DNA from: Corynebacterium faecale
GTDB taxonomy: Bacteria > Actinomycetota > Actinomycetes > Mycobacteriales > Mycobacteriaceae
Assembly (NCBI RefSeq): GCF_030408735.1
Contig: NZ_CP047204.1
Coordinates: forward strand, 2,914,001 to 2,978,000
DNA: 64,000 nt
Reading direction: 5' to 3'
Position 1 is the stretch's first letter. Every line of letters begins with the position of its first letter. Both the position numbers and the translations under genes were made by a program. Shown here piece after piece: positions 37,818-47,469 of the stretch. Below the pieces are notes generated by a model that saw only the letters and a list, made by a program, of their open reading frames with translations, did not search any database and had not been told where the DNA came from.

Positions 37818-39614
37818 ATGAGCCAAAGGAACACTGCGATCGCCCGCAAGAAGTGGACGCAACGCCTCTTGCAACCCGCGAATATTCTCGCAGTCCTGAT
37901 GGCAGCACTCTTCGTCTACATCATGGCCATCCCGGTGATCATGATGATCAAGGATGCCGTCACCGTTCAGCCTGCAGATGGTGGGAGAACCGGGCAGACC
38001 CCGGGAGAGCCCACCAGCTACTATCTGTGGCGTGCACTGCGATCCCCAGTGTCTGCAGATCTTTTCTGGACTCCGCTCGGGAATACAATCTCGATCGCCC
38101 TCGTGGTAATTTTTTTAACCCTAATTTTTGGAACGTTCCTAGCTCTGCTGGTGCAGAAGACCAACATTCATGGACGTAAGTGGTTCGCGAGTGCCCTGAT
38201 CATCCCGTATGTGCTTCCCAGCTGGACGTTTGCTCTCGCGTGGCAGTCAATCTTCACCAACCGCACCACCGGTGGCCAGTCAGGATGGTTGGAAAACCTT
38301 GGTCTTAATCCACCGGATTGGCTCGCTTATGGGCGCATACCGATGATCATCATTTTCACGCTCCATTATGGGCCACTGGTGTTCCTGCTGGTGAGCAATG
38401 CACTGGCACGGATCGACAGTCGTAATGAAGAAGCAGCACTCAATGCCGGGGCAACCCGCGGTACCGTTCTGTGGAAAATCACGCTTCCGTTGCTGCGTCC
38501 GGCGATTCTCTCCGCATCCACCCTGGTGCTGGCGAAGTGCATTGGTGAGTTCGGCGCAGCCTATGTGATCGGTCTGCCGGTGAACTTCTCTGTGTTGTCC
38601 ACAAGCCTTTATCAATCCATTAACACACGGCAGACCGGTGTCGCGGCAGTTCTGGCGGCAGCCCTCATCCTCATCGGTGCAATCGGACTCTTCGTGGATT
38701 ACCTCTTCCTCCGCAATGCACGGAAATATGTCACCATTACGGGCAAGGGAAACAGCTCCCGCGTCACTAGCCTCGGTACCTGGCGCCCCCTTGCCACCAC
38801 CGCTGCGGCGCTGGCCTTCTCAGTCTCCGTGATTCTTCCCCTCGGCACACTCCTGCTATCCACTATCATGCGTACCCCCGGGCTGTTCGAGTTCTCTAAT
38901 TTCACCCTGGACTATTGGATCGGCACCAACCTTCCCACCCAGGCATTCCGTGAGGGCCTACTGATCAATGACAAACTCTGGTCAGCCCTATGGAACACGG
39001 TATGGATCGCAGCGATCGCCGCCGCCATGGCCGCCGTGATGGGCATGCTCACCGGTTATGCAGTCACCAGAACAACATCTTCACCTCTGGCCAACTTCCT
39101 CAAGCAGCTGGCATTCATCCCTTATCTGGTGCCTGGCATCTCTTTCGCAGTGGCCTACTTGTCCCTGTTCGCGGTGCAGCGCGGACCTATCCCGGCGCTC
39201 TATGGAACCACGTTCATCCTCATCCTGATCCTGGCGGCCGATGAGGTACCCTTCGCCTCCCGTTCAGGGATCAGCTCCATGATGCAGCTGGGCAAGGAAT
39301 CAGAGGAGGCCTCCCTCAACTCCGGTGCGTCATGGACCCGGACCATGCGCAAGATTGTCTTTCCCATTCAGAAATCCGCCCTGGCAGCAGCATTCGTCCT
39401 ACCATTCATCTCCGCCACTCAGTCCCTGTCACCGGTGATCATCCTGGCCACCCCGGAAACTAATTTGCTCACCACCTTGTCCATGAACCTGGTTGATTAC
39501 GGCTACACCCATGCCGCCAACGGTGTCACCCTGATCATCTGCGTGGTGGCGCTGCTGGGCATGGTGATCACCCGCAAGGTGCTCAAGGTGGATATGGGCA
39601 AGGGGATCTCATGA
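37818..39614 (+). CDS. AfuB/FbpB-type ABC importer permease (two fused permease domains)
   Basis: This 598-residue membrane protein has about 12 segments in two halves. Each half carries an EAA-type loop that contacts the ATPase: EEAALNAGATRGTVLWKITLPLLRP (about 198-222) and EEASLNSGASWTRTMRKIVFPI (about 495-516). This matches permeases of the FbpB/AfuB group. The start is ATG 37818; an in-frame GTG at 37812 is also possible. Substrate-binding protein, ATPase, HAD protein and LacI regulator follow in the same direction. A second copy of the operator-like palindrome lies within the gene at 38129-38139. Confidence 0.88.
   Translation: MSQRNTAIARKKWTQRLLQPANILAVLMAALFVYIMAIPVIMMIKDAVTVQPADGGRTGQTPGEPTSYYLWRALRSPVSADLFWTPLGNTISIALVVIFLTLIFGTFLALLVQKTNIHGRKWFASALIIPYVLPSWTFALAWQSIFTNRTTGGQSGWLENLGLNPPDWLAYGRIPMIIIFTLHYGPLVFLLVSNALARIDSRNEEAALNAGATRGTVLWKITLPLLRPAILSASTLVLAKCIGEFGAAYVIGLPVNFSVLSTSLYQSINTRQTGVAAVLAAALILIGAIGLFVDYLFLRNARKYVTITGKGNSSRVTSLGTWRPLATTAAALAFSVSVILPLGTLLLSTIMRTPGLFEFSNFTLDYWIGTNLPTQAFREGLLINDKLWSALWNTVWIAAIAAAMAAVMGMLTGYAVTRTTSSPLANFLKQLAFIPYLVPGISFAVAYLSLFAVQRGPIPALYGTTFILILILAADEVPFASRSGISSMMQLGKESEEASLNSGASWTRTMRKIVFPIQKSALAAAFVLPFISATQSLSPVIILATPETNLLTTLSMNLVDYGYTHAANGVTLIICVVALLGMVITRKVLKVDMGKGIS
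38129..38139. promoter_or_regulatory. Second operator-like palindrome inside the permease gene
   Basis: TGGAACGTTCC repeats the upstream site 389 bases away. LacI-family regulators often use paired sites to form a loop. Confidence 0.4.
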
Positions 39615-39724
39615 CCCACGCACCACCGGCGCGTGCCGGCCCAAGACACCCCAGACACCCAGAGCACAAACATCCAGGCCCCCACAACAACTCCACCCCA
39701 CCTCTTCCAAGGAGCACCCCAGCA

Positions 39725-40888
39725 ATGAAGGCTAAGCACCTCATTACCACGACCGCCCTCGCTGTCACCGCCATCACCCTCACGGCCTGCGCCCCGAGCA
39801 CCACCGAGGCAGACACAGAGAATGGCGCCACCACCAACGCCGCGTCCGTGGAAACCACCATTGAAGACATCGACATTGAAACCCTGCTGGAAGCAGCAAA
39901 GAACGAACCAGCACTGAATGTGTATGACGGCACCTCCAAGATCGAGGAGATCGCCGAGAACTTCGCAGATCACTACGGACTGGAGATCACCGGTGCCAAG
40001 GCGGATGCCTCCGAGATCACCGAGATGATGATCCGTGAGCATGAGGCCGGCAACATCCAGAGTGACGTCTTTGCCCTGTCCGACCTGGCGGCAGTGAACA
40101 ATGAGCTGCTGGCCAACGGTAGCGCCATCGCGTGGCTGCCTGCGGATATCGCAGAGAACATGGATGAGTCTGCCATCAACCCACCAGTGGTCATCAATGA
40201 TCCGTCGCTGTTCGCCTACAACGGTGCTGTTCATGATGTCTGCCCGGCAGAGAACATCTGGGAGTTCACCGATGCGGAGTCCGGTCTGCGCCTAGCTATG
40301 CAGGACCCACTGAATGATTCCGGTTCCCTGGACTGGTTCTCCCAGATGTCCCAGTTCGCCGCTGATGAGTTGGAGACCTCCTACGCTGATTATTTCGGTG
40401 AGGAATTCTCCGGAGACGATGTGGCTGAGGAGTTCGTGGCCAAGCTCGCATCCAATGATCCACTGCTGACCAAGTCCTCCGAGGAGGCGTCTGAGGCTGT
40501 CGGTGCACAGGGTCAGACCGACCCACCGATGGGTCTGATTTCTTCTGCCAAGTTCCGCAACAATGAGGAGCTGGGTTATGACCTCGCTGCCTGCGACACC
40601 TTGGAACCATTCGTGGGTTATGCCAATCCGAAGGCCATCGTGATGGCTGCGGGTACAGATTCCCCGAACGCGGCGAAGCTTTTCATCCACTGGATGTACA
40701 CCCAGGATGGCATTGAGCCACAGATCGCTGACGGCAAGATCTCGACCAACTCTGAGATCGTGCAACCGGAGGATCCAGCCAATGTTGGTGAGCTCACCGA
40801 CCGCATCTTCACCTTCGATGGTTCTGGTGTGGACAATGACTGGGCCAACCGTGAGAACTGGTCCGACGTGTGGCGCATGAACTCCTAA
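39725..40888 (+). CDS. Substrate-binding lipoprotein of the AfuABC-like importer
   Basis: This 387-residue protein begins with a lipoprotein signal peptide (MKAKHLITTTALAVTAITLTAC, lipobox Cys at 22), so it is anchored outside the membrane. A Ser/Thr/Glu-rich linker precedes the binding domain, which resembles FbpA/AfuA-type proteins. The start is ATG 39725, fixed by the signal peptide and an AAGGAG at 39709-39714; the open frame reaches further back but would give a nonsense Pro/His-rich leader. Many proteins annotated as iron(III)-binding in this group carry sugar phosphates or other organophosphates, and the neighbouring HAD protein fits that reading. Confidence 0.88.
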   Translation: MKAKHLITTTALAVTAITLTACAPSTTEADTENGATTNAASVETTIEDIDIETLLEAAKNEPALNVYDGTSKIEEIAENFADHYGLEITGAKADASEITEMMIREHEAGNIQSDVFALSDLAAVNNELLANGSAIAWLPADIAENMDESAINPPVVINDPSLFAYNGAVHDVCPAENIWEFTDAESGLRLAMQDPLNDSGSLDWFSQMSQFAADELETSYADYFGEEFSGDDVAEEFVAKLASNDPLLTKSSEEASEAVGAQGQTDPPMGLISSAKFRNNEELGYDLAACDTLEPFVGYANPKAIVMAAGTDSPNAAKLFIHWMYTQDGIEPQIADGKISTNSEIVQPEDPANVGELTDRIFTFDGSGVDNDWANRENWSDVWRMNS

Positions 40889-40924
40889 TGCCCACACACT
40901 AATAATCACGAGAACTGAGAAACC

Positions 40925-42034
40925 ATGCCCACCATTGAATTATCCAGGCTGACCAAGACATTTCAACGCAATCAACCCCCGGCTGTTGATGGCATTGATC
41001 TGCGCATCGAGGACACCGAGTTGTTGTGCCTGCTCGGCCCGTCGGGCTGTGGCAAGACCACCACCCTGCGGATGCTGGCAGGTCTGGAGAGTGTCACCTC
41101 AGGTTCAATCACTGTGGGTGATCAGGTGTGGGATGATTCGGCCAAGGGGATAGCGGTGCCGGCGAACCGTCGACAAGCGCCCATGGTCTTTCAGTCCTAC
41201 GCGCTTTGGCCGCACCTCACCGTCGCCGAGAACGTGGCCTTTGGCCTCAAAACCGCTGGCATTGCGGCGGCGGAGCGCACCGGGCGCGTCCGGGAGGTAC
41301 TGAGCACGCTGTCCATCGACTCCTACGCCGACCGCTTCCCGGCTGACCTCTCCGGTGGCCAGCAGCAGCGTGTTGCCCTGGCGCGCGCGCTGGCGCTGCG
41401 CCCTGAGGTGATGCTTCTCGACGAACCCCTCTCCAACCTGGATTCCCAACTGAGGCTACGCATGCGTGCGGAGTTACTTGATCTGCACCGTGAAACCGGC
41501 ACCACGATGGTGATGGTGACCCATGATCAGTGGGAGGCCATGACGCTGTCCACCCGAATCGCGGTGATGAATGAGGGCCGGATCGCCCAGGTGGGAACAC
41601 CACACGAGATCTACACCGATCCACAGAGCCGCTTCATTGCCCAATTCATCGGTAACCCACCGATCAACATGGTGGAACTGAACGATCCCGGCCCCCTAGC
41701 CATCCAGCTGCGACACTATCTTGAGGCCCACTGGGGCCAAGACTTGGCTCAACAGGTGGCCGCGGTGGGTATCCGCCCGGAAGACATCCGGCGCAACACC
41801 ACTCCCACCCCGGGAGCCCTTACTGTGGATGCCACCGTTGTCTCCGCGGCGCCCACCGGCGGTTCCTGGATCGTGGAGACACAGGTGGGTGGCGATGCTG
41901 CCGGCACCACTAACCGCCTGCACAGTTCACTGCTCCACGCCCCAGACGCCCGGGCTAACGATCCCATCACCCTCATTGTTGATGACCGTAAAATTCTTCT
42001 ATTCGACTCCACCGGCCACCGCATCACCCCTTAG
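40925..42034 (+). CDS. ATP-binding protein of the AfuABC-like importer
   Basis: This 369-residue ABC ATPase has Walker A GPSGCGKTT (about 37-45), the signature LSGGQQQRVALARAL (about 141-155), Walker B VMLLDEPLSNLD and the switch histidine in VTHDQWEA. A C-terminal TOBE-type domain follows (about 290-365), as in FbpC/MalK-type importers. It lies 36 bases after the binding-protein gene and 6 bases before the HAD gene. Confidence 0.92.
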   Translation: MPTIELSRLTKTFQRNQPPAVDGIDLRIEDTELLCLLGPSGCGKTTTLRMLAGLESVTSGSITVGDQVWDDSAKGIAVPANRRQAPMVFQSYALWPHLTVAENVAFGLKTAGIAAAERTGRVREVLSTLSIDSYADRFPADLSGGQQQRVALARALALRPEVMLLDEPLSNLDSQLRLRMRAELLDLHRETGTTMVMVTHDQWEAMTLSTRIAVMNEGRIAQVGTPHEIYTDPQSRFIAQFIGNPPINMVELNDPGPLAIQLRHYLEAHWGQDLAQQVAAVGIRPEDIRRNTTPTPGALTVDATVVSAAPTGGSWIVETQVGGDAAGTTNRLHSSLLHAPDARANDPITLIVDDRKILLFDSTGHRITP

Positions 42035-42040
42035 GAACCT

Positions 42041-42835
42041 ATGCCCACCTCTCTCATCACCCCCCGCGCCCTGCTTCTTGATTTCGGCGGCGTCATCGCC
42101 ACCACAATCAACGTCTCAGGCTGGGAGGATTCCCTGGCCACCAAGGTCATTGACCTGCTGGTCCAAGCACAGCTGAACCCACCTTCCCGCGAGATTATCA
42201 TCGCTGATATCCAGGCCGGCCGTGCCGCTGACAGCCACTGGAAGAACGCCATGTCCAGGCTCCGTGCACCCCAGGAACTGACCTATGAGCAGTTCTGGTG
42301 CGAATTTGTCGCCTGCGACTGGGATGACCAGGCCCGGGAAGTCCTGCGCGAACACGCCGCTGAACTCTGCCTGGAAATGGGCCGTGTCCGCCAGCGTCGT
42401 GAACTGCGCCCAGGCATGATCGAGCTGCTCGATTACTGCGATGAGCACAGAATCTCCGTCGCCATCGCCTCCAATGCACTCAGTGGGGAAGTCCACCGCG
42501 AGTTCCTGGCCAGCCTCGGGCTGAGCAACCGCTTTGTTGCAGAGTGCTACAGCGACGAACTCCGTGTCCGTAAACCCAACCCTGCCCTCCTGGAGACGGC
42601 TGCGGCCCGATGTGGTGTCCCCATCGGGGAGTGCTGGTATGTAGGCGATACCGTTGACAGGGATGTTGTTGCAGGTCAGCGCGCCGGGGTGGGTGCCAAC
42701 ATCACCATGGAGGTCTGCACTGCGGGCAGTCCACTGTATCCCTCCCTGACCTGGTTGAAAGCTGATGCCGTGGTCGCGGATCCCCATGAATTACTGTCCC
42801 TGCTGCAGACACGCGTTGGTGCAGTCAGGCTATGA
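42041..42835 (+). CDS. HAD-superfamily hydrolase (phosphatase-like)
   Basis: The 264-residue protein has HAD motifs: LLLDFGGVI (motif I, but with Gly-Gly where DxD is usual), IASNA (motif II), KPNPALLE (motif III lysine) and YVGDTVDRDV (motif IV). The second aspartate of motif I is replaced, as in HAD groups that are not classical phosphatases, so its activity is uncertain. It overlaps the LacI gene by 4 bases. Its place in an import operon suggests a role on the imported compound, for example removing phosphate. Confidence 0.85.
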   Translation: MPTSLITPRALLLDFGGVIATTINVSGWEDSLATKVIDLLVQAQLNPPSREIIIADIQAGRAADSHWKNAMSRLRAPQELTYEQFWCEFVACDWDDQAREVLREHAAELCLEMGRVRQRRELRPGMIELLDYCDEHRISVAIASNALSGEVHREFLASLGLSNRFVAECYSDELRVRKPNPALLETAAARCGVPIGECWYVGDTVDRDVVAGQRAGVGANITMEVCTAGSPLYPSLTWLKADAVVADPHELLSLLQTRVGAVRL

Positions 42836-43809
42836 ACCCGAGGGTAACCATCATTGATGTTGCGAAGGCTGCCGGAGTATCCAAATCCACTGTCTCTGCG
42901 GCGCTCACCAACAATCCCACGGTCAATACCCAAACCAGGGAAAAGGTCCTGGCCACGGCCACTGAACTGGGATACCGCCCCAACAGATTAGCCCGTTCGC
43001 TGGTGCAGAAGAACAGTGGTGTGATCGGCATCGTCGTCCGGAACCTACGCAATCCCTATTACGTGGACGTTGTCGGTGGCATCGAACAGGCTTGTGATGT
43101 CCACGATCTCATGCCGATCATCAGCCACAGCCGCGATAGGGCAGAGGTGGCATCATCTGCCATTGATCAGCTATTGGAGCTGCAGGTCCAGGGCATCATC
43201 GTCATCTCTTCCCGGGTCAACATGGAGACTGTACGCGCGGCTGCTCAATCCGTCCCGGTGGCGGTGATCGGTCGGTTCAGTGATGATATCGGTGGGTTAT
43301 TCAACATCGTCGGTGATGATCATGCCGGTGGTCGTGTCGCCACTGCCCATCTGGCCGATCTTGGTCATGAACGGATCGCCTATGCTACGTCCTCCACACG
43401 GTTGGCCGCCCTCTGCAGGCAGACCGGGTATGAGGATGAGCTGAGCAGCCGTGGTCTGACGTCTTTCGTCGCGCAGGTTGAGCACCCTCGGGAGACGGTG
43501 GTCGCACTGCGCCAGGCGGGTATCACGGCCGTGGTGGCGCACAATGATGTCACCGCTGTTGCCCTCATGAACGCAGCACATGAAGAGGGGATCGAACTTC
43601 CCCGCGAGATGTCGATCGTGGGTTATGACGACACGACCCTGTGTAATTCCGCACGCCCCACCCTTACCAGCATTCAGCAACCACAGCAGGAGATGGGCAG
43701 GTTGGCGGTGGAACACTTATGGTCGGTCAGTCAGGGTGAGCAGGTGGATCTGGGCAGGGTCGAACTGCCCCCCACGCTGACGGTGCGCAGATCCACCATC
43801 GCTATGTGA
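42832..43809 (+). CDS. LacI-family transcriptional regulator
   Basis: The 325-residue protein has an N-terminal helix-turn-helix (IIDVAKAAGVSKSTVSAAL, about 6-24) with hinge YRPNRLARSL, followed by a periplasmic-binding-protein-like sensor domain (about 60-320). It is co-transcribed as the last gene of the importer operon and probably responds to the imported ligand. The palindromes at 37740 and 38129 are its most likely operators. Confidence 0.92.
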   Translation: MNPRVTIIDVAKAAGVSKSTVSAALTNNPTVNTQTREKVLATATELGYRPNRLARSLVQKNSGVIGIVVRNLRNPYYVDVVGGIEQACDVHDLMPIISHSRDRAEVASSAIDQLLELQVQGIIVISSRVNMETVRAAAQSVPVAVIGRFSDDIGGLFNIVGDDHAGGRVATAHLADLGHERIAYATSSTRLAALCRQTGYEDELSSRGLTSFVAQVEHPRETVVALRQAGITAVVAHNDVTAVALMNAAHEEGIELPREMSIVGYDDTTLCNSARPTLTSIQQPQQEMGRLAVEHLWSVSQGEQVDLGRVELPPTLTVRRSTIAM

Positions 43810-43824
43810 CCAGGAATGGCACGA

Positions 43825-43849
43825 CGGGGGGAGCACCATAGCTTCCCCC
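43825..43849. terminator. Hairpin between convergent genes, possible two-way terminator
   Basis: Arms 43825-43833 and 43841-43849 pair with one G-T wobble; there is no strong T tract on either side. Confidence 0.45.
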
Positions 43850-43856
43850 TCTGCAC

Positions 43857-44774
43857 TCAGGCAGTCTCGAACGCGACTTTCAACTGCCGGCCGATGTGCC
43901 GACGAGCGACCTCAGCATCCCCAATGACACCACCAAGGTAGACGAAGGGGTGCACCTGACCGGCAAACTGGACAAGGCTTACCGAGTTGCCAGCTTCCCA
44001 CATGGCTCGTCCATATGCATGACTTTCCGCTACCAGAGGGTCACACTCAGCGACCACGATCGTGGCGGGGGCCAATCCTGTCAGATCATCATTACGCAGT
44101 GGTGAGATTCTTGGATCAGTTCGGTCAGTGTCCCCGGTGTACTGATCGACGAAGTAGGTCATGTCCCGGGCCGTCAGGTAGTGCCCTTCGCCGTAGGTCG
44201 CGTAGGAATCGGTGTTCATTCCCGCAGGGTCGGTAACCGGGTATATAAGCACCTGGTGCAGTGGGGCCGGGTCGTGATTCCGTAGCTGCTGAGCAATGAC
44301 AGCCGTAATGTTTCCTCCGGCACTGTCACCTCCTATGGCCACCTTTTCTGCGTTGATCCTCAGTCCAGATTCATCGTCCAGAATGGCGGTGACTACGGCT
44401 GTCGCATCATCAATGGCGGCGGGGAACGGGTGCTCGGGAGCGAGCCGGTAGTCGACGCTGACAGCAACCGCACCGGCCTCAGCAGCGAGCATCCTCACCG
44501 TGGTGTCCGCAAGATCAAGGGTGCCCATGACCCAGCCTCCACCGTGGAAGTAGACCACGCAGGGTAAGGATTCCTCGGATTCGAAGGGGACATAAACCCG
44601 TACTGGGACACCGGCGATCTCGGTGTCACGCACTTCATGCATGGCTACCGGTTCACCGGTGAGGGGGATCGCCTGGGCAAGATCAATGCGGTTCTGCTCC
44701 GCTGTCTGGGTATCCAGGGGTGGAGAATCGGCGGTGATATCGAGGAATTTCTGGGCATCGGGATGAACTGACAC
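43857..44774 (-). CDS. Alpha/beta-hydrolase, hormone-sensitive-lipase-type esterase
   Basis: The 305-residue protein has the oxyanion motif YFHGGGWVMG (about 77-86), nucleophile elbow GGDSAGG (about 147-153), the acid in ECDPLVAE and the histidine in GQVHPFVYL, so the catalytic triad is complete. Such enzymes hydrolyse short acyl esters in the cytoplasm. I start it at GTG 44774 because AGGAG lies 5 bases upstream on the minus strand; longer starts (ATG 44822, TTG 44852) have no ribosome site. The natural substrate is unknown. Confidence 0.88.
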   Translation of the reverse strand: MSVHPDAQKFLDITADSPPLDTQTAEQNRIDLAQAIPLTGEPVAMHEVRDTEIAGVPVRVYVPFESEESLPCVVYFHGGGWVMGTLDLADTTVRMLAAEAGAVAVSVDYRLAPEHPFPAAIDDATAVVTAILDDESGLRINAEKVAIGGDSAGGNITAVIAQQLRNHDPAPLHQVLIYPVTDPAGMNTDSYATYGEGHYLTARDMTYFVDQYTGDTDRTDPRISPLRNDDLTGLAPATIVVAECDPLVAESHAYGRAMWEAGNSVSLVQFAGQVHPFVYLGGVIGDAEVARRHIGRQLKVAFETA

Positions 44775-45037
44775 GGTTACTCCTGAGTGAATCGAGTCGA
44801 TGATGAACGGTGTCCGCGCCATCTTAAGTCGCACCGGCTTAACTATGCTCAAATTTTTGATTTATCCCACCAGTGTGGTCGCTGGTTCAGCTTCACCTGA
44901 ACTAACCTTGGAGCAGCACAGGAACCCTACCCATCAGGTTCCACTTACCGTTCCTGTTCTTCTACGCTGCGGTAACTCCCCAGCCCAGCCTAGAACCGGA
45001 TGAAACGCCTCCCCAGACGAAGGAGTAGATCACCCAT

Positions 45038-45886
45038 ATGACTTCCCAAGAGGGCAGGTCCGACGCTGCCCACGCCCAACCCGCACGCACTCTCCTTGTC
45101 GGTTGCGGGCGCACCGCCACGCGCCTGGGGGAGAACCTCGTGGCCAGTGGTGGGGAGGTGGTGGCACTTCGTCGCACCACCGATGAACTTCCCGCCTCTT
45201 TCACAACATTGTCGGTGGATCTTCTTGAACCGGTGGAGCAGCAACTACCCGAGGTGGATGCGATGGTCATCACCCTCACCCCTGGGATGAATCAGCCCCC
45301 GGACCATCCAAACGGGTACCTGGATGCGCTTAATCACCTTGCCCACGCCCTGCCCAACATCCCTGAACGGGTGGTGTTCGTGTCCTCCACCAGAGTGTTT
45401 GAAGGCAAACCAGGGGAGCAGGTGCTCACCGAGAAAGACGCCCCAGCACCAATAACACCCAGGGGCGAGACCCTGCTGGAAGCGGAACAGGCAGCCACAT
45501 ACCTGTTCAACGCACACATCGTGCGCCCCGCGGGGATCTATGGGCCGGGCCGCGAGATGATGATCCGGAAGGTGGTGAACCAGACCCCGGTCCACTACGC
45601 GCAGCGAACCAACCGCATCCACGAGGTGGATCTGGCCCGCGCCCTGGAAGTCATGCTCACGCTGGATGCTCCACCCCGACTTGTCCACGCCGTGGATCAA
45701 CAGCCTGCAACCATGGGAGAGGTGGTCACGTTCATCGCTGATCAACTCGGGTTACGCCCACCTCCGGCGCTCCAACCTGAGGAGGCCGGCGGCACCGTCC
45801 TTGGTGGTGGATTACTCCTTGAGACACTCGGCTCCCTGCGCTATCCCACCTTCGAGGCGGGTTACCGTTCCATGATCACTCAATAG
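45038..45886 (+). CDS. NAD(P)-binding epimerase/dehydratase-like protein (YeeZ type)
   Basis: The 282-residue Rossmann protein has TLLVGCGRTATRLGENL (about 18-34) as the dinucleotide-binding loop (GxGxxxxxL), a VFVSSTRVFEG block where active-site residues usually sit, and RPAGIYGPGR, typical of extended SDRs such as YeeZ. The YxxxK pair is not evident, so catalysis is doubtful. AAGGAG (45020-45025) and a possible leaderless -10 box TAGATC (45026-45031) both precede ATG 45038. Its function is unknown. Confidence 0.82.
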   Translation: MTSQEGRSDAAHAQPARTLLVGCGRTATRLGENLVASGGEVVALRRTTDELPASFTTLSVDLLEPVEQQLPEVDAMVITLTPGMNQPPDHPNGYLDALNHLAHALPNIPERVVFVSSTRVFEGKPGEQVLTEKDAPAPITPRGETLLEAEQAATYLFNAHIVRPAGIYGPGREMMIRKVVNQTPVHYAQRTNRIHEVDLARALEVMLTLDAPPRLVHAVDQQPATMGEVVTFIADQLGLRPPPALQPEEAGGTVLGGGLLLETLGSLRYPTFEAGYRSMITQ

Positions 45887-46130
45887 CGAAAGCCCCTCAT
45901 CAGAGGGACGGTGGGGATAAAGGGGTTGCGTCGATAAGCACACCGCCGCACATCGCCGCGCACCGCAGCGGCGGCACGCTCGACGCACCCATGCGTTCCG
46001 GTTCAGCCGTGGCGGAAGCACCGATGGTGCACCCGTCAGGCATCAAACTTGGAATACGCCTGTTCACACCGTGGAGCTGGGCTAGGGTCACGTGTCTATA
46101 GCAACGTCCTAGATGAGGAGCTTCACGTCC

Positions 46131-47369
46131 ATGACCGCTGTCTCGCAGTCGGCTCTCCCCACCCGTCAGAACACCGGGAACGCAACGTGGATCGTCGTGG
46201 TGGTCTGCGGTGTGATTGCAGCGATGCACATCTGGAAACTGCCCAGCGCACTCTCGGAGGTCCAGGCCGATCTCACCATCAGTTTGGTGCAGGCCGGACT
46301 GTTGCTGGGGTTGGTGCAGCTGGCGGGAATGCTCGGCGGAATCCCGGCATCCATCATCAGTGAGCGCGTGGGGCTGCGCCGAACCATGGCGCTCGGCTTG
46401 GGCCTGCTGGTGGTGGGCACAGTGATCAGTGCCCTGGCCAGCACCTCGGAGGTGATGATGGCCGCCCGCGCTCTGGAAGGCATCGGGTATCTCGCGGTAA
46501 CCGTGGTGGCTCCGGCATTGATCCGTCGAGAGACCCCGACCAGCCGGTTGACCATCGCGCTGGGCGCGTGGGCCGGGTTCCAGGGGATGGCCACCTTCAT
46601 TGCTGTGCTGGGCAGCTCACTGCTTCTTCAGGTCACTGATTGGCGCATCTGGTACTGGATGATGGCTGCGATCACTGCCGTGGGGATTCCACTGTTGTTG
46701 AAATACACGGTCCGGGATCCCCAGCGAGAAGGTGGGGTGGGAGCAGCTTTCCACCGCGTGTGGGTAACCATGCGCAGCTGGAAGCCGTGGGTCGCCGGTG
46801 CGGTCTTCGCCTGCTACACCCTCCAGTGGACAGCCGTGATCGGATTCCTGCCCACCGTCTATCAGGAATACGGGATCGGAACCGTGCTGGGCGGGGCGTT
46901 GTCCGCGGTCGCCGGTGGGGTCAACGCGGTCGGCGCGGTGCTGGCCGGATTCCTGCTTCAGCGCGGATTTTCAGTTCGACCGCTGGTGATCACTGCTTTC
47001 CTGGTCATGGGCATCACGTCCTTCGGTGTCTATGCCGTGGACTGGTCGACAATCCCTGGGACATTCATTGCGCAGTTCATCCTGGTCTGTATGTTCTCCA
47101 TGATCGGCGCCCTGATCCCCACCTCCATGTTCCGAGTCGCCGTGGATCTGGCCCCGACCGGGGGTTCAACGCCCGCCGTGGTCGGCCTCATGCACCAGAT
47201 GCAGAACTCCGGTAATTTCCTCGGCCCCATTCTGTTGGCATGGTTGGCCGCCCAGGCACAAGGCTGGCACACCTCCTGGTGGCTCACGGCCTCAGCTGGC
47301 ATCCTCGGCATCGCTTTGATCATGCTCTTCTCCGAGAAACGCTTGGGCGTTTCCATAAGCGGGAGTTGA
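46131..47369 (+). CDS. Major facilitator superfamily transporter (CynX/NimT-like)
   Basis: The 412-residue membrane protein has 12 predicted segments, with an MFS loop 2-3 motif in SERVGLRRTMALG. The overall pattern is like the cyanate/nitroimidazole carrier group CynX/NimT. ATG 46131 is preferred over 46113 because GAGGAG at 46115-46120 precedes it at normal spacing. The substrate cannot be inferred. A strong hairpin separates it from the convergent peptide transporter. Confidence 0.86.
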   Translation: MTAVSQSALPTRQNTGNATWIVVVVCGVIAAMHIWKLPSALSEVQADLTISLVQAGLLLGLVQLAGMLGGIPASIISERVGLRRTMALGLGLLVVGTVISALASTSEVMMAARALEGIGYLAVTVVAPALIRRETPTSRLTIALGAWAGFQGMATFIAVLGSSLLLQVTDWRIWYWMMAAITAVGIPLLLKYTVRDPQREGGVGAAFHRVWVTMRSWKPWVAGAVFACYTLQWTAVIGFLPTVYQEYGIGTVLGGALSAVAGGVNAVGAVLAGFLLQRGFSVRPLVITAFLVMGITSFGVYAVDWSTIPGTFIAQFILVCMFSMIGALIPTSMFRVAVDLAPTGGSTPAVVGLMHQMQNSGNFLGPILLAWLAAQAQGWHTSWWLTASAGILGIALIMLFSEKRLGVSISGS

Positions 47370-47405
47370 GCCAGCCGGCCATGCCTTAAAACTGGACCAA
47401 AGGCC

Positions 47406-47437
47406 AAAGGGCCGGGTTCCTGGGAACCCGGCCCTTT
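47406..47437. terminator. Two-way terminator hairpin between convergent transporters
   Basis: A perfect 15-bp stem (47406-47420 with 47423-47437) rich in GC, flanked by A and T runs that are part of the stem ends. Confidence 0.75.
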
Positions 47438-47469
47438 AATGCTTTACGACGTTGATTCTCACGCCTTAA

